Part shown: positions 26,332 to 34,364 of the stretch, piece after piece
Layout: every line of letters begins with the position of its first letter
Numbering within the stretch: the first letter of the stretch is position 1
Origin: Faecalicatena faecalis
GTDB taxonomy: Bacteria; Bacillota; Clostridia; Lachnospirales; Lachnospiraceae
Direction: 5' to 3'
DNA: 64,000 bases
Assembly (NCBI RefSeq): GCF_012524165.2
Contig: NZ_JABACJ020000008.1
Coordinates: 103,277 to 167,276 of the forward strand
Position numbers and translations under genes: made by a program
The notes under the pieces: model-generated
The model's database searches: none
Told to the model about the DNA's origin: nothing
Seen by the model: only the letters and a program-made list of their open reading frames with translations

Positions 26332-27120
26332 CTAGTATACTTTCTCAGAATTCAGCAGTGCATCGGTACCGCCGTCTACGAACAAGATATTTCCATTGAT
26401 TCCAGCGGCGTATTTGGATGTCAAAAATACGATTGCCCCGGCAATCTCTTCCGGTACCATCAGTGCCTCCTGGCCGTAACGTGCAGGAATTGGAAGTGCG
26501 TTGAGCGCATCCCGGGCACTTCCCTGGAGAGCTGCAGTCATCGGCGTCTGTACGTTGCCCGGTGCTACCGCATTGACTCGGACCCCGCGTGCCGCCCAAG
26601 AAGAAGAAATCCTGCGGACCCAGCGTGCAAGAGCGTATTTGGTAGCTACATAAATACTATTGCCGACAGAAAGATTCGTGGAATCCCATTTACTGATCAA
26701 GTTCAGAATCATCTGTTCATTTCCTGAATTATTCAAAAGATCTACCAGGTCCATTCTCCCGGCACCCTGGGAAATCGTATTTGAGGAGGTGACGACACAG
26801 CACCCTTTTTTCTTGCGCAGCAGCTCAAATGATCCCTTAGCGAGCTCAATCGTTCCAAAATAATTCAGGGAAACGATCAACTGCAGATTTGATACAGCCC
26901 CGGATACTCCGGCGTTACAGATCAGGCCGTCCAGGCCGTCCGGGCATCTCTGGTGCAGCTCTTCGATTGCCTCACGTCTTCCTTCGCAGGAGGCAAGGTT
27001 TGCAGAAATATCCCCGCCCTTTAAATCAATATTGATTACCTCGTGTCCAGCCTCTTTTAAAAGTTTGACTGTCTGGCCTCCGATTCCTCCAGAGCCTCCG
27101 GTAATAGCATATGTCCCCAT
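26332..27120 (-). CDS. SDR oxidoreductase resembling 3-alpha-hydroxysteroid dehydrogenases
   Basis: A 262-residue short-chain dehydrogenase. The cofactor motif TGGSGGIG is at 7-14, the NAG motif (CNAGVSG) near 70, Ser112/113, and the catalytic YxxxK is Tyr157-Lys161 (IYVATKYALA). The compact start and Asp32 (INIDLKGGDISANL) suggest NAD(H) use. The long insertion before the active Tyr and the order of motifs recall the Comamonas 3-alpha-hydroxysteroid dehydrogenase group; this is recognition by eye. ATG 27120 follows AAAGGAGGA. It is cotranscribed with the SnoaL-like gene and divergent from a MocR regulator. Confidence 0.85.
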   Translation of the reverse strand: MGTYAITGGSGGIGGQTVKLLKEAGHEVINIDLKGGDISANLASCEGRREAIEELHQRCPDGLDGLICNAGVSGAVSNLQLIVSLNYFGTIELAKGSFELLRKKKGCCVVTSSNTISQGAGRMDLVDLLNNSGNEQMILNLISKWDSTNLSVGNSIYVATKYALARWVRRISSSWAARGVRVNAVAPGNVQTPMTAALQGSARDALNALPIPARYGQEALMVPEEIAGAIVFLTSKYAAGINGNILFVDGGTDALLNSEKVY

Positions 27121-27257
27121 AATAGTTTCCTCCTTTACAGTTCTGATAGTTCTCATTATAATAGAAATTGACATGATGAAAATGCTCAATTTGATTATAA
27201 AAAATAAGGTCAGTTTAAAAATACAGTATCCTTGGCAGGAAAGGGGCAGAGTAGAAG

Positions 27258-28682
27258 ATGATGTTAACGTATGAGATTACCAGGAGAGGGAAGACTCCGA
27301 TCTATGAATATTTGTATCAATGTATCCGCAGGGATATCTTAAGTGGAGAAATCAAGGCAGGGGAAAAACTGCCCTCCAAGCGTTCCCTTGCCGCTCATCT
27401 GGATATCAGTGTGGTGACTGTGGAGAACGCATATTCCCAGCTTTTGCTGGAAGGATATATTTATTCTGTGGAATGCAGCGGCTACTATGTGAGCAGGTTG
27501 AGAGTGCAGAATACCTTCCGTGAGGATGAGGCTGCCCCGAAGCTGTATCAGGAAGAGGAGGCAAGTCCCTATTATGCGGATCTTCGGTGCAACCGGATCG
27601 GGATGCAGCATTTCCCTTTCTCAATTTGGTCAAAATTAATTCGCGAGGTCATAACAGCCCGGGATGAACGGCTGTTGAAGGCCGTTCCCTGCCGGGGCGT
27701 ATTCGAGCTTCGGAAAGCTATCGCAGAGAATCTGCACCGCTTTAGAGGCATGAATGTATCCCCCTCTCAGATTGTCATCGGGGCGGGGACAGAGTTCCTC
27801 TACCAGGGACTGTTTCAGATTCTGGGCGAGGATGCCTTGTATGGGCTGGAGGAAATCGGATATTCGTATACATATGAATTGCTGGAACGTAATGGGGTGA
27901 AATGGAAACAAATCGAGATGGATGAGAACGGGATTTCAATCCGTTCCTTGCAGGAGAGTGGTTGTAACGTTATGCATGTGACCCCGGAACACCACTTTCC
28001 AACGGGAATTATTACGCCTATAGGAAGAAGGCAGGAGCTTTTGAACTGGGCACAAGAGAAGGGCGGCTACATCATTGAGGATAATTTTGATAGTGAATTC
28101 CGTTATGTGAATAAGTTAAGCCCTGCTCTTTTTTCCATGGATAAATCCGGCTGTGTCATTTATCTGAATACTTTTTCTAAAAGTATTGTACCTTCCATGC
28201 GCATCAGTTATATGGTACTGCCGGAGAAGCTGATGAAAAAATATGTGGAGAGGATGTGTTATTCCTCCTGCACAGTATCCTGTTTTGAACAGCATACACT
28301 GGCACGGTTTATCTCGGAAGGATATTTCGAGCGCCATCTGAACCGGACAAGGAATTTTTATAAAAAGCTAAAGGCACAGTTGATTCAGGAAATACAGGCA
28401 TCGCCCTTGAATGAGATTTCTAAGATCAAGGAAGCAGAGGCCGGAACCTATTTCCTATTGAGATTAGAGACAAAGCTTACAGATGATGAGCTTGTGCTGC
28501 GGGCAAGGAAAAATGGAATCGATCTGGCCTGTTTTTCAGAATACTGCCGCAATCCTCAGAAAAGTAAGCCGCATATCCTGATTATCAATTATTCAGGAAT
28601 CCGTATGGAGGCAATCCAGGAGACGGTTACCCGGCTTTTAAAGAGCGTGGTTCAAGAGAAATTATTTGATGAGACTAAATAG
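27258..28682 (+). CDS. MocR-family GntR/aminotransferase-like transcriptional regulator
   Basis: A 474-residue regulator. The N-terminal GntR winged helix (IYEYLYQCIRRDILSGEIKAG, KLPSKRSLAAHLDISVVTV) spans about 10-80. A fold-type I aminotransferase domain follows, with IGAGTEFLYQGL, HVTPEHHFPTG, IIEDNFDSEFRY and the PLP Lys in YLNTFSKSIVPSMRISY. MocR proteins sense PLP or amino compounds and often regulate the divergent neighbour, here the SDR/SnoaL operon. Start ATG 27258 with AAAGGGG about 11 bases upstream. Confidence 0.92.
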   Translation: MMLTYEITRRGKTPIYEYLYQCIRRDILSGEIKAGEKLPSKRSLAAHLDISVVTVENAYSQLLLEGYIYSVECSGYYVSRLRVQNTFREDEAAPKLYQEEEASPYYADLRCNRIGMQHFPFSIWSKLIREVITARDERLLKAVPCRGVFELRKAIAENLHRFRGMNVSPSQIVIGAGTEFLYQGLFQILGEDALYGLEEIGYSYTYELLERNGVKWKQIEMDENGISIRSLQESGCNVMHVTPEHHFPTGIITPIGRRQELLNWAQEKGGYIIEDNFDSEFRYVNKLSPALFSMDKSGCVIYLNTFSKSIVPSMRISYMVLPEKLMKKYVERMCYSSCTVSCFEQHTLARFISEGYFERHLNRTRNFYKKLKAQLIQEIQASPLNEISKIKEAEAGTYFLLRLETKLTDDELVLRARKNGIDLACFSEYCRNPQKSKPHILIINYSGIRMEAIQETVTRLLKSVVQEKLFDETK

Positions 28683-28725
28683 AAAGATAATTAAGAATAA
28701 AAATATAAAAAAACTAAAAATAGTG

Positions 28726-28754
28726 TTGACAAATTGCAAAACGAGTAGTATTAT
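28726..28754 (+). promoter_or_regulatory. Consensus promoter driving the non-coding region
   Basis: TTGACA (28726-28731), 17-bp spacer, TATTAT (28749-28754), starting 44 bases after the MocR stop. No coding sequence with a good start follows for about 460 bases. Confidence 0.8.
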
Positions 28755-29088
28755 AAGTTTAACAAATAAAACTGAATGAACAATCAGTTAAAAAGAAGAA
28801 GTAATCTCGCAACAGAGAAGAAAGTTCTTCGTAAGTGAAAGTTCAAAAGGTTTTAACTTATCGGACATAAGTAGATGATCGGAACGGAAAAGATGGAGAA
28901 TTATCATAATGACGAGAAAGTTATGAGAGAAGTAAAATCCATCATAAGAAGATCAATAGAATACGAAGTCCGATAGAAAAATTTATGAATAGGAGGTACG
29001 GACCACCAGCACATTTAATTTAAAAACCAAAACCGCTATCAATCAAAGATAGAGAAAGAGGTAAAAAAAGAATGATAGAGATATCACA

Positions 29089-29157
29089 GTAAAGATGGGT
29101 GTTAATCATTGATAGATTGGCATCCATCTTTACATTTGTGCAAACTCCTGTTAAAAT
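29089..29157 (+). promoter_or_regulatory. WYL-regulator promoter with a dyad reaching into its -35
   Basis: TTTACA (29129-29134), 17-bp spacer, TAAAAT (29152-29157). The perfect dyad GTAAAGATGG (29089-29098) / CCATCTTTAC (29124-29133), with an inner AATC/GATT pair, runs into the -35 box. That suggests an operator, possibly for the WYL protein itself. Confidence 0.6.
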
Positions 29158-29220
29158 ATAGAAGATACTGGGGAATAAGGGCCCAGTGTGGGGAAAGAAC
29201 ATGATACAGGGGAGAACATT

Positions 29221-30222
29221 ATGGCGAAATCATGTAATCAGAAGGAGAAGATTCTCTTCCTGATGAGGCTGTTCCAGGAGGAGACGGATGCACTGCATCC
29301 ACTATCCAGGAAGGAACTGGAGGAGAAGCTTTTAGAGTACGGAATCCGCTCAGAGCGGAAGAGCCTGTATAATGATATTGAGACTCTAAAGAAGTTCGGA
29401 ATGGATATTGCTTACAGGAAGGAACGCCCGGAAGGATATTATCTGGCAAATCACGAATTTGAACTTGCAGAGCTAAAGCTTTTGGTGGATGCTGTGCAGT
29501 CTTCCAGGTTCATTACAGAGCGAAAGTCCAACAGTCTGATCGGCAAGATCGAAGGGATGGCGAGTAAGTATGAGGCAAAGCAGTTGCAGCGCCAGGTGGT
29601 CGTAGCCGACAGAATCAAAGCGATGAACGAGAGCATCTACTATAATATAGATAAGATACATGCGGCAATTGCTTCGAATCAACAGATCCTATTCCAGTAC
29701 TTTGAATGGACGATTCAGAAGACAACGAGGCTAAAGAAGGGCGGTGAGCCTTATCAAGTCAGTCCGTGGGCCTTACTATGGGATGATGAGAATTACTATT
29801 TGATCGGCTTTGATGTGGATGCCGGGATACTTAAGCATTTCAGAGTGGATAAGATGATCGGGATTCAGATATTGGAAGAACAAAGGGCTGGAAAAGAAGA
29901 GTTCGGAAGATTTGATCTTGCACATTATGCGAAAAAAACATTTGGTATGTTCGGTGGGGAGGAAGAGACCTTGCGTATCAGATTTCATAATAAATACATA
30001 GGCGTTGTCATCGATCGGTTTGGAAAAGATGTTTCCGTCAGGCCGGATGGAGAGCTGCATTTTGTTGCCCGTGTTGAAGTAGCGGTCAGTGAGCAGTTTT
30101 TCGGATGGATGGCCGGACTGGGGAAGGATGTGAAGATTCTTTCACCAACATATGTGGCAGATATGTATGTGGCACATTTAAAGGAGATTGCCGGGGTGTA
30201 TGGCAGCGGGGAGCAGCAGTAG
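29221..30222 (+). CDS. WYL-domain transcriptional regulator
   Basis: A 333-residue regulator. An N-terminal HTH (KILFLMRLFQEETDALHPLS ... SERKSLYNDIETLKKFG) is followed by a linker and a WYL domain: YQVSPWALLWDDENYYLIGFD and HFRVDKMIGIQIL, with the WCX-like C-terminal extension. WYL proteins sense ligands and often control defence or metabolic genes. ATG 29221 is preceded by GGGGAG; an in-frame ATG at 29188 is less likely. The next gene begins 21 bases later in the same direction. Confidence 0.88.
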   Translation: MAKSCNQKEKILFLMRLFQEETDALHPLSRKELEEKLLEYGIRSERKSLYNDIETLKKFGMDIAYRKERPEGYYLANHEFELAELKLLVDAVQSSRFITERKSNSLIGKIEGMASKYEAKQLQRQVVVADRIKAMNESIYYNIDKIHAAIASNQQILFQYFEWTIQKTTRLKKGGEPYQVSPWALLWDDENYYLIGFDVDAGILKHFRVDKMIGIQILEEQRAGKEEFGRFDLAHYAKKTFGMFGGEEETLRIRFHNKYIGVVIDRFGKDVSVRPDGELHFVARVEVAVSEQFFGWMAGLGKDVKILSPTYVADMYVAHLKEIAGVYGSGEQQ

Positions 30223-30243
30223 ATAAATAATTAAGGGACAAAG

Positions 30244-31140
30244 GTGAATAAGATGGTTATGAATATGGATGTATTGTTAGAACGGATTCAGGTTCAGATG
30301 CAGTCTGGGATGACTGTTCTGATGGAAAAAGGAAGAGAGCTTGCGACAGTTGAGATGATCATGCTGGCGGGGGCAGCTGCGGTGGGACTTCTGTTCTGCT
30401 TCTTTGGTCTGAAGATGGTGAGGTTCTGGGCAGCAGTGTTCGGGTTGTCCGTTGGTTTTGCAGGAGGTTCATATCTGGCATCCTACTTTGGATTAGAGGG
30501 GTATATTCCTCTGATCATCGGAGGAGTGGCAGGAGTGATTCTGGCCGTGCTTGGAGGCGTATTCTATCGAGCAGGTGTCTTTTTGGTAGCATGGATCGTG
30601 GGAATTGCAGGCAGTGCTTATTTTCTGCAGCCAAAGGATTGGATCTTTGCCTTGATCTGCTTAGCAATTGGGCTGGTCATAGCACTGATCACATTAAAGT
30701 TTGCAGAGCCGGTGACAATGCTTGTCACAGCGATATTCGGAGGTGCCTTGGCAGGACAAGCTGGATATATCCTGCTTCCGATGAAGAATCTGATGATACA
30801 GATCGCAATGATCGTGGTGCTGATTATCCTGGGAATTCTGATTCAGTTCCTTTTGGAATCCAAGAGACGTAAGAGGCTGCATCTCAAGAAGGCAGATGAG
30901 ATCCGCAAGACGACTTCTGTCGCAAATGAGGTGGATAAGGCCCGGGCCATGATGGAGGATCTGGATCAAGAAAAGTCAGGCGGGTACGATGAAGAAGAGG
31001 ATGAGATTCTGGATCTGAATGAGATAGAAGACGAAGAATATGATGAAGAAGATGACGAAGAATATGATGAAGAAGATGACGAAGAATATGAGGACGATGA
31101 CGACATCCAGTTTTTAACTCTGGATGACGATGATGAATAA
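30244..31140 (+). CDS. TMEM198/DUF4203-like membrane protein with a very acidic repeat tail
   Basis: About 298 residues from GTG 30244; ATG 30253, 6 bases after AAGGTG, is an alternative. Seven or so Gly-rich hydrophobic segments (about 37-205) resemble the TMEM198/DUF4203 group. A cytoplasmic basic stretch follows (SKRRKRLHLKK), then an acidic tail of about 60 residues with a tandem eight-residue repeat (DEEYDEED) encoded by 24-base units at 31030, 31054 and 31078. No function is known to me. It lies directly behind the WYL regulator. Confidence 0.75.
   Translation: MNKMVMNMDVLLERIQVQMQSGMTVLMEKGRELATVEMIMLAGAAAVGLLFCFFGLKMVRFWAAVFGLSVGFAGGSYLASYFGLEGYIPLIIGGVAGVILAVLGGVFYRAGVFLVAWIVGIAGSAYFLQPKDWIFALICLAIGLVIALITLKFAEPVTMLVTAIFGGALAGQAGYILLPMKNLMIQIAMIVVLIILGILIQFLLESKRRKRLHLKKADEIRKTTSVANEVDKARAMMEDLDQEKSGGYDEEEDEILDLNEIEDEEYDEEDDEEYDEEDDEEYEDDDDIQFLTLDDDDE
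31030..31095 (+). repeat. 24-base tandem coding repeat (acidic tail)
   Basis: Two full units and one partial unit of 24 bases encode DEEYDEED inside the membrane-protein gene. The units are nearly identical at the DNA level, so their number may vary between strains. Confidence 0.85.
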
Positions 31141-31227
31141 GATAAAAAAAATAAATTTTAGCAAAGTCCGTTTTATGACACACCCTTTTTGATATGATAA
31201 TTTCATATGAAGAAAGAGGTGTGTTTT

Positions 31228-31446
31228 ATGTTATATGTAAAAAAATCATTTCTCAGCGGAATCGTAATGATCATCGGATCCATGGTCCTTATAGTATTGG
31301 CAATTCTCTATTGTTTTACAGAAATCCATATTCCGGGCTTTGTGTATACAATTGCATGGATTGGAAGCATTTTGGCAGTAGTGGATATTGTTAACAGAAT
31401 AGAACGCAAAGAAGATGATTGCCAGTCCCTTCACAAAGTTGTATAA
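31228..31446 (+). CDS. Small membrane protein, unknown function
   Basis: A 72-residue protein from ATG 31228 (AGAGGTG upstream). It has two hydrophobic helices (about 9-30 and 37-54) and a short charged C-terminus (RIERKEDDCQSLHKVV). ATG 31207 in the same frame lacks a binding site. I do not recognise a family. It stands between the acidic-tail protein and a PHP hydrolase. Confidence 0.6.
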   Translation: MLYVKKSFLSGIVMIIGSMVLIVLAILYCFTEIHIPGFVYTIAWIGSILAVVDIVNRIERKEDDCQSLHKVV

Positions 31447-31484
31447 TATAGATATCATTTAGTGGAAGTAAAGGGGGCTTGCTT

Positions 31485-32315
31485 ATGAAGATTGATATGC
31501 ACTGCCATGTAAAAGAAGGGTCTATTGATAGTAAAGTAAGCTTGGACGAATACATTACGATTCTAAAGAGCAAAGGATTCCAGGGGATGGTGATAACTGA
31601 TCATAATACGTATAAGGGATACCGACACTGGAAGTATAATATGAAGGGCAAGGAGCATACAGACTTTGTGGTGCTCAAAGGGATTGAATACGATACCAGA
31701 GATGCAGGACACATCCTGGTGATTATGCCCGAGGGCGTGAAGATGCGGCTGCTGGAGATGCGCGGTATGCCGGTATCTGTCCTGATCGATTTGGTCCACC
31801 GAAACGGCGGAGTCTTAGGACCGGCCCACCCGTGCGGTGAGAAGTATCTAAGTATTACGAATACAAAAAGATTCTATACAAATCCTGAGATCATGAAGCG
31901 TTTCGATTTTGTAGAGGCTTATAACTGCTGCGAATCAGCCGCATCTAATGCGGGTGCCATGAAGCTTGCACAGAAGTATGGAAAGGTGACAGTAGGAGGA
32001 AGTGATTCCCATAAGCCGGGCTGTGTGGGACGAGCCTACACGATTCTGCCGGAGCCGGTGACCTGTGAGACAGAACTGATCTCGATGATTCACAAGAAGA
32101 CGAAATTCGAGACCGGCGGTACTGCATACGAAAAGACAACGAAAGACCGGATCGGCAAGGTCAATAAGCTGCTGGTATATTCCTTCTGGTTCTATAATAA
32201 GGGCGGAGAATTATTAAGACGCCATGGCAGGAACGAAAAGATGGAGGTCGAGAATCCGATTGATCCGATCGACCCGATCGAGATGTATTACACAGGAGAG
32301 CAGAGGCTCTCCTGA
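31485..32315 (+). CDS. PHP-domain metal-dependent phosphoesterase-like protein
   Basis: A 276-residue PHP-type protein. The metal site shows DMHCHVKEG near the start, VITDHNTYKGY, then LKGIEYDT, GPAHPCGEKYL and GGSDSHKPG in the expected order. PHP proteins hydrolyse phosphoesters such as nucleotides or sugar phosphates; the substrate is unclear. ATG 31485 lies 7 bases after AAGGGGG; an in-frame TTG at 31479 is closer to the site and unlikely. It ends convergently with mgtC. Confidence 0.85.
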   Translation: MKIDMHCHVKEGSIDSKVSLDEYITILKSKGFQGMVITDHNTYKGYRHWKYNMKGKEHTDFVVLKGIEYDTRDAGHILVIMPEGVKMRLLEMRGMPVSVLIDLVHRNGGVLGPAHPCGEKYLSITNTKRFYTNPEIMKRFDFVEAYNCCESAASNAGAMKLAQKYGKVTVGGSDSHKPGCVGRAYTILPEPVTCETELISMIHKKTKFETGGTAYEKTTKDRIGKVNKLLVYSFWFYNKGGELLRRHGRNEKMEVENPIDPIDPIEMYYTGEQRLS

Positions 32316-32322
32316 TGGAGAT

Positions 32323-32365
32323 AATCCTCAGATGTCTACGGACTTGATCTGAGGATTTTCTTTTA
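32323..32365. terminator. Terminator shared by the PHP gene and the convergent mgtC-like gene
   Basis: AATCCTCAGAT (32323-32333) and ATCTGAGGATT (32347-32357), 11-bp perfect stem, then TTCTTTT. It overlaps the last codons of the mgtC-like gene. Confidence 0.8.
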
Positions 32366-33002
32366 CTAATTGAATGACATCCTGATAAGTAAAATTTTCA
32401 GGAAATGCAACATTGAGCTTGATCTTTAGAGACGAATCATCCAGGCGAGTGACCTTCATCGTTATAATTTTCAAATCCTTGATTGAGAAAGAATCAGCGA
32501 GGAAGGACTGCAGGTCGGCGGTATCCTCAATGACCAGAGTGATCTGCTGAATCGTAGGAGTCTTGAGCCAGCGGAATCTGCGGTGCAGGATGACTTGAAA
32601 AAGGAGGATGCACAGTGTGGTCATGATACCGAGGACATACATTCCGGCACCGAAAGCCATCCCGATCCCGACTGTCGCCCAGATGCCGGCCGCTGTTGTG
32701 AGGCCGCTCACACTAAAGTTCCTTGTGAAGATGACACCAGCACCGAGGAATCCAATCGCGGTGACGACTCCTGCGGCCACACGGGAAGGATCGAGTCCAA
32801 TATGGTCCAGTGCCAGGATATCCTGGAACCCGTATTTGGAGATGATCATCATGGCGGCAGAAGCCAGTGCGACAATCGTATGAGTCCGTATTCCCGCCGT
32901 CTTTAAATGATTCTCCCTCTCATATCCTACAGCCATGCCGCACAGAGCGGCACCGATGATTCTTATCAGGTATTCTAACTGGATTAAAACATGTGACCAC
33001 AT
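32328..33002 (-). CDS. MgtC/SapB-family membrane protein
   Basis: A 224-residue protein. The N-terminal half has four to five TM segments with family motifs LCGMAVGYEREN, AGIRTHTIVALASA, RVAAGVVTAIGFLGAGVIF and GLTTAAGIWATVGIGMA. A cytoplasmic C-terminal domain of about 75 residues follows. MgtC proteins act in Mg2+ homeostasis and modulate the F-type ATPase in some pathogens; the role here is open. ATG 33002 follows AAAGGAGGA; an upstream ATG at 33029 has no good site. Confidence 0.88.
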   Translation of the reverse strand: MWSHVLIQLEYLIRIIGAALCGMAVGYERENHLKTAGIRTHTIVALASAAMMIISKYGFQDILALDHIGLDPSRVAAGVVTAIGFLGAGVIFTRNFSVSGLTTAAGIWATVGIGMAFGAGMYVLGIMTTLCILLFQVILHRRFRWLKTPTIQQITLVIEDTADLQSFLADSFSIKDLKIITMKVTRLDDSSLKIKLNVAFPENFTYQDVIQLVKENPQIKSVDI

Positions 33003-33057
33003 ATCAAGTCCTCCTTTCAGGAGATGCATGTAAATAAGGACCGGCCGTTAAGATTCT

Positions 33058-33978
33058 TTATTTCTTTCTTTTCTCATTTAACTTTTTGCGAAGCTCTTCT
33101 AATTGAAGCTTATAGTTGCGGGATTCCATTTTCGGGAATGCCTTGACAAGACGTCGGCTGACTTTCGGTGTTTTGCTGCCCAATTCCTGATAACGTGCCT
33201 TTAAGCTTTCGATACGGCTGCGCATCTCTTCAGAGACATCCTGGGATTTTTCTTTGAAGCCGGCAGCGGTCTCCTGAGCCTTTTCACGCAGCCCGGCGGC
33301 AGTGCCCTGAGTTTTCTCTTTCAATTCAGCAGCAGCTTCATCCAGCTTCTGCCTGGATACTTCCTGCTTTTCTACGGCAACGAGGACCTTCTCATAGATA
33401 TCCTCACCGATCTGATCTGAAATTTCGTGCAGCTCTGCAGCAATTTTCTCCATACTTGCCAGCCGCTTATTGAATTTGAAAATAGCAGATGCCGTTACAT
33501 ACAGATCAGCGAACATTGCGATTCCCAGTATGACCATCACTACGATCATCAGTGTATGTGGGAGCAGGGAAAGCAGCTTTGCAATCGGTGGATGGATAAA
33601 GTCCATGATCGCGACGCAGGCAACGCCCCATACAAGGGAAAAAATAAGACACACGTAGCCTCCTATATTGAAGGGCTGTTCCGAATAATCCCACCATTTA
33701 TTATGGAAGATCTTATCCATGGCCCATCCGGTAATACCTTCAAGAAGCGTCACGAGGATAACGGATGAGATGTAAAGCAGGATCAGGTTTTCCTTATACG
33801 GTGTCAGAAGTGCGATGACAACAGTGACGCCGACTCCATAAATCGGACAGATCGGCCCATTCAAGAATCCACGGTTGACGAATTTGTGTTCTTTGACTGC
33901 TGCAAATCCAACCTCTGTACACCATCCTAAAAATCCATATACAAAAAAGTAAAGTAATATGTAGTAAATATCATTCAT
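33058..33978 (-). CDS. Type IV CmpB-like putative ABC-transporter membrane protein
   Basis: A 306-residue membrane protein. The N-terminal 170 residues carry the CmpB-like pattern: YFFVYGFLGWCTEVGFAAVK, NRGFLNGPICPIYGVGV, GITGWAMDKIFHNKWWDYS and NIGGYVCLIFSLVWG, with about five TM helices. The C-terminal 130 residues are a charged coiled coil with repeated LKEKTQGTAAGLREKAQ-like units. The ABC label comes from family annotation; no ATPase is near. Start ATG 33978 behind AGAGGGG. Confidence 0.82.
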   Translation of the reverse strand: MNDIYYILLYFFVYGFLGWCTEVGFAAVKEHKFVNRGFLNGPICPIYGVGVTVVIALLTPYKENLILLYISSVILVTLLEGITGWAMDKIFHNKWWDYSEQPFNIGGYVCLIFSLVWGVACVAIMDFIHPPIAKLLSLLPHTLMIVVMVILGIAMFADLYVTASAIFKFNKRLASMEKIAAELHEISDQIGEDIYEKVLVAVEKQEVSRQKLDEAAAELKEKTQGTAAGLREKAQETAAGFKEKSQDVSEEMRSRIESLKARYQELGSKTPKVSRRLVKAFPKMESRNYKLQLEELRKKLNEKRKK

Positions 33979-34043
33979 AATGTATGCCCCTCTTTCTATT
34001 ATACTTTATAGAGTAAATGTTATGCCGAAAATTGTCAATGTGT

Positions 34044-34093
34044 TTGACTTATTGTTAAAAAAGTTCTATAATCTCTAATAGATAATAATTATC
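34044..34093 (+). promoter_or_regulatory. feoAB promoter with Fur-box-like operator
   Basis: TTGACT (34044-34049), 17-bp spacer, TATAAT (34067-34072). GATAATAATTATC at 34081-34093, a 6-1-6 palindrome matching the core of Fur boxes, overlaps the start site. Iron-dependent repression by a Fur-family protein is the expected control. Confidence 0.85.
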
Positions 34094-34136
34094 AATTACA
34101 AAAACAAAAATAAAGATGTTATTCACAGGAGATGCC

Positions 34137-34364
34137 ATGAGGTTAAAAGAGGGAAAGAACCACCATACTTATCAGGTTCAGGATATCAATATTGAGCTGA
34201 ATCTGGAACGAAGGCTTGAAGCTCTGGGGCTTACGACAGGCTCGAAGATCACCATTTTAAATAATGATAAAAAAGGTGCTGTCACAGTGCGATTCCGCGG
34301 AACACGGTTCGCTATGGGGCGCAGGATCGCAGATCATATTACAGTGGAGGAAATCGGGGAATGA
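34137..34364 (+). CDS. feoA: Ferrous iron transport protein A
   Basis: A 75-residue SH3-like protein. The pattern NLERRLEALGLTTGSKITILN ... VTVRFRGTRFAMGRRIADHI is typical of FeoA, including the MGR(R)IA motif. It binds the cytoplasmic face of FeoB and supports Fe2+ uptake. The start ATG 34137 follows CAGGAGATG; an in-frame upstream ATG at 34116 is less likely. Overlaps feoB by four bases. Confidence 0.93.
   Translation: MRLKEGKNHHTYQVQDINIELNLERRLEALGLTTGSKITILNNDKKGAVTVRFRGTRFAMGRRIADHITVEEIGE

Larger units (their letters stand above)
28683..29187 (+). ncRNA. Candidate structured non-coding RNA or long leader upstream of the WYL regulator
   Basis: About 500 bases without a convincing gene. 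A consensus promoter (28726-28754) is followed by a purine-rich stretch. Nested perfect helices are visible: TATCGGAC 28859-28866 with GTCCGATA 28968-28975; TGATC 28876-28880 with GATCA 28951-28955; GATGGA 28892-28897 with TCCATC 28938-28943; TCATAA 28904-28909 with TTATGA 28921-28926. A 5' hairpin AACTGA/TCAGTT (28770-28789) precedes them. A 33-codon frame (28875-28976) lies inside this structure but has no ribosome binding site at its start. I do not recognise a known RNA family. It may be a regulatory RNA or a long 5' leader. Confidence 0.5.

Noticed and set aside
28981..29022. 12-codon frame with AGGAGGT inside (28985 onward)
   Set aside because: AGGAGGT lies after its ATG, and no start codon follows it at a suitable distance.
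31030..31095. Regular direct repeats that could suggest a CRISPR array
   Set aside because: Units are contiguous without spacers and encode an acidic protein tail.
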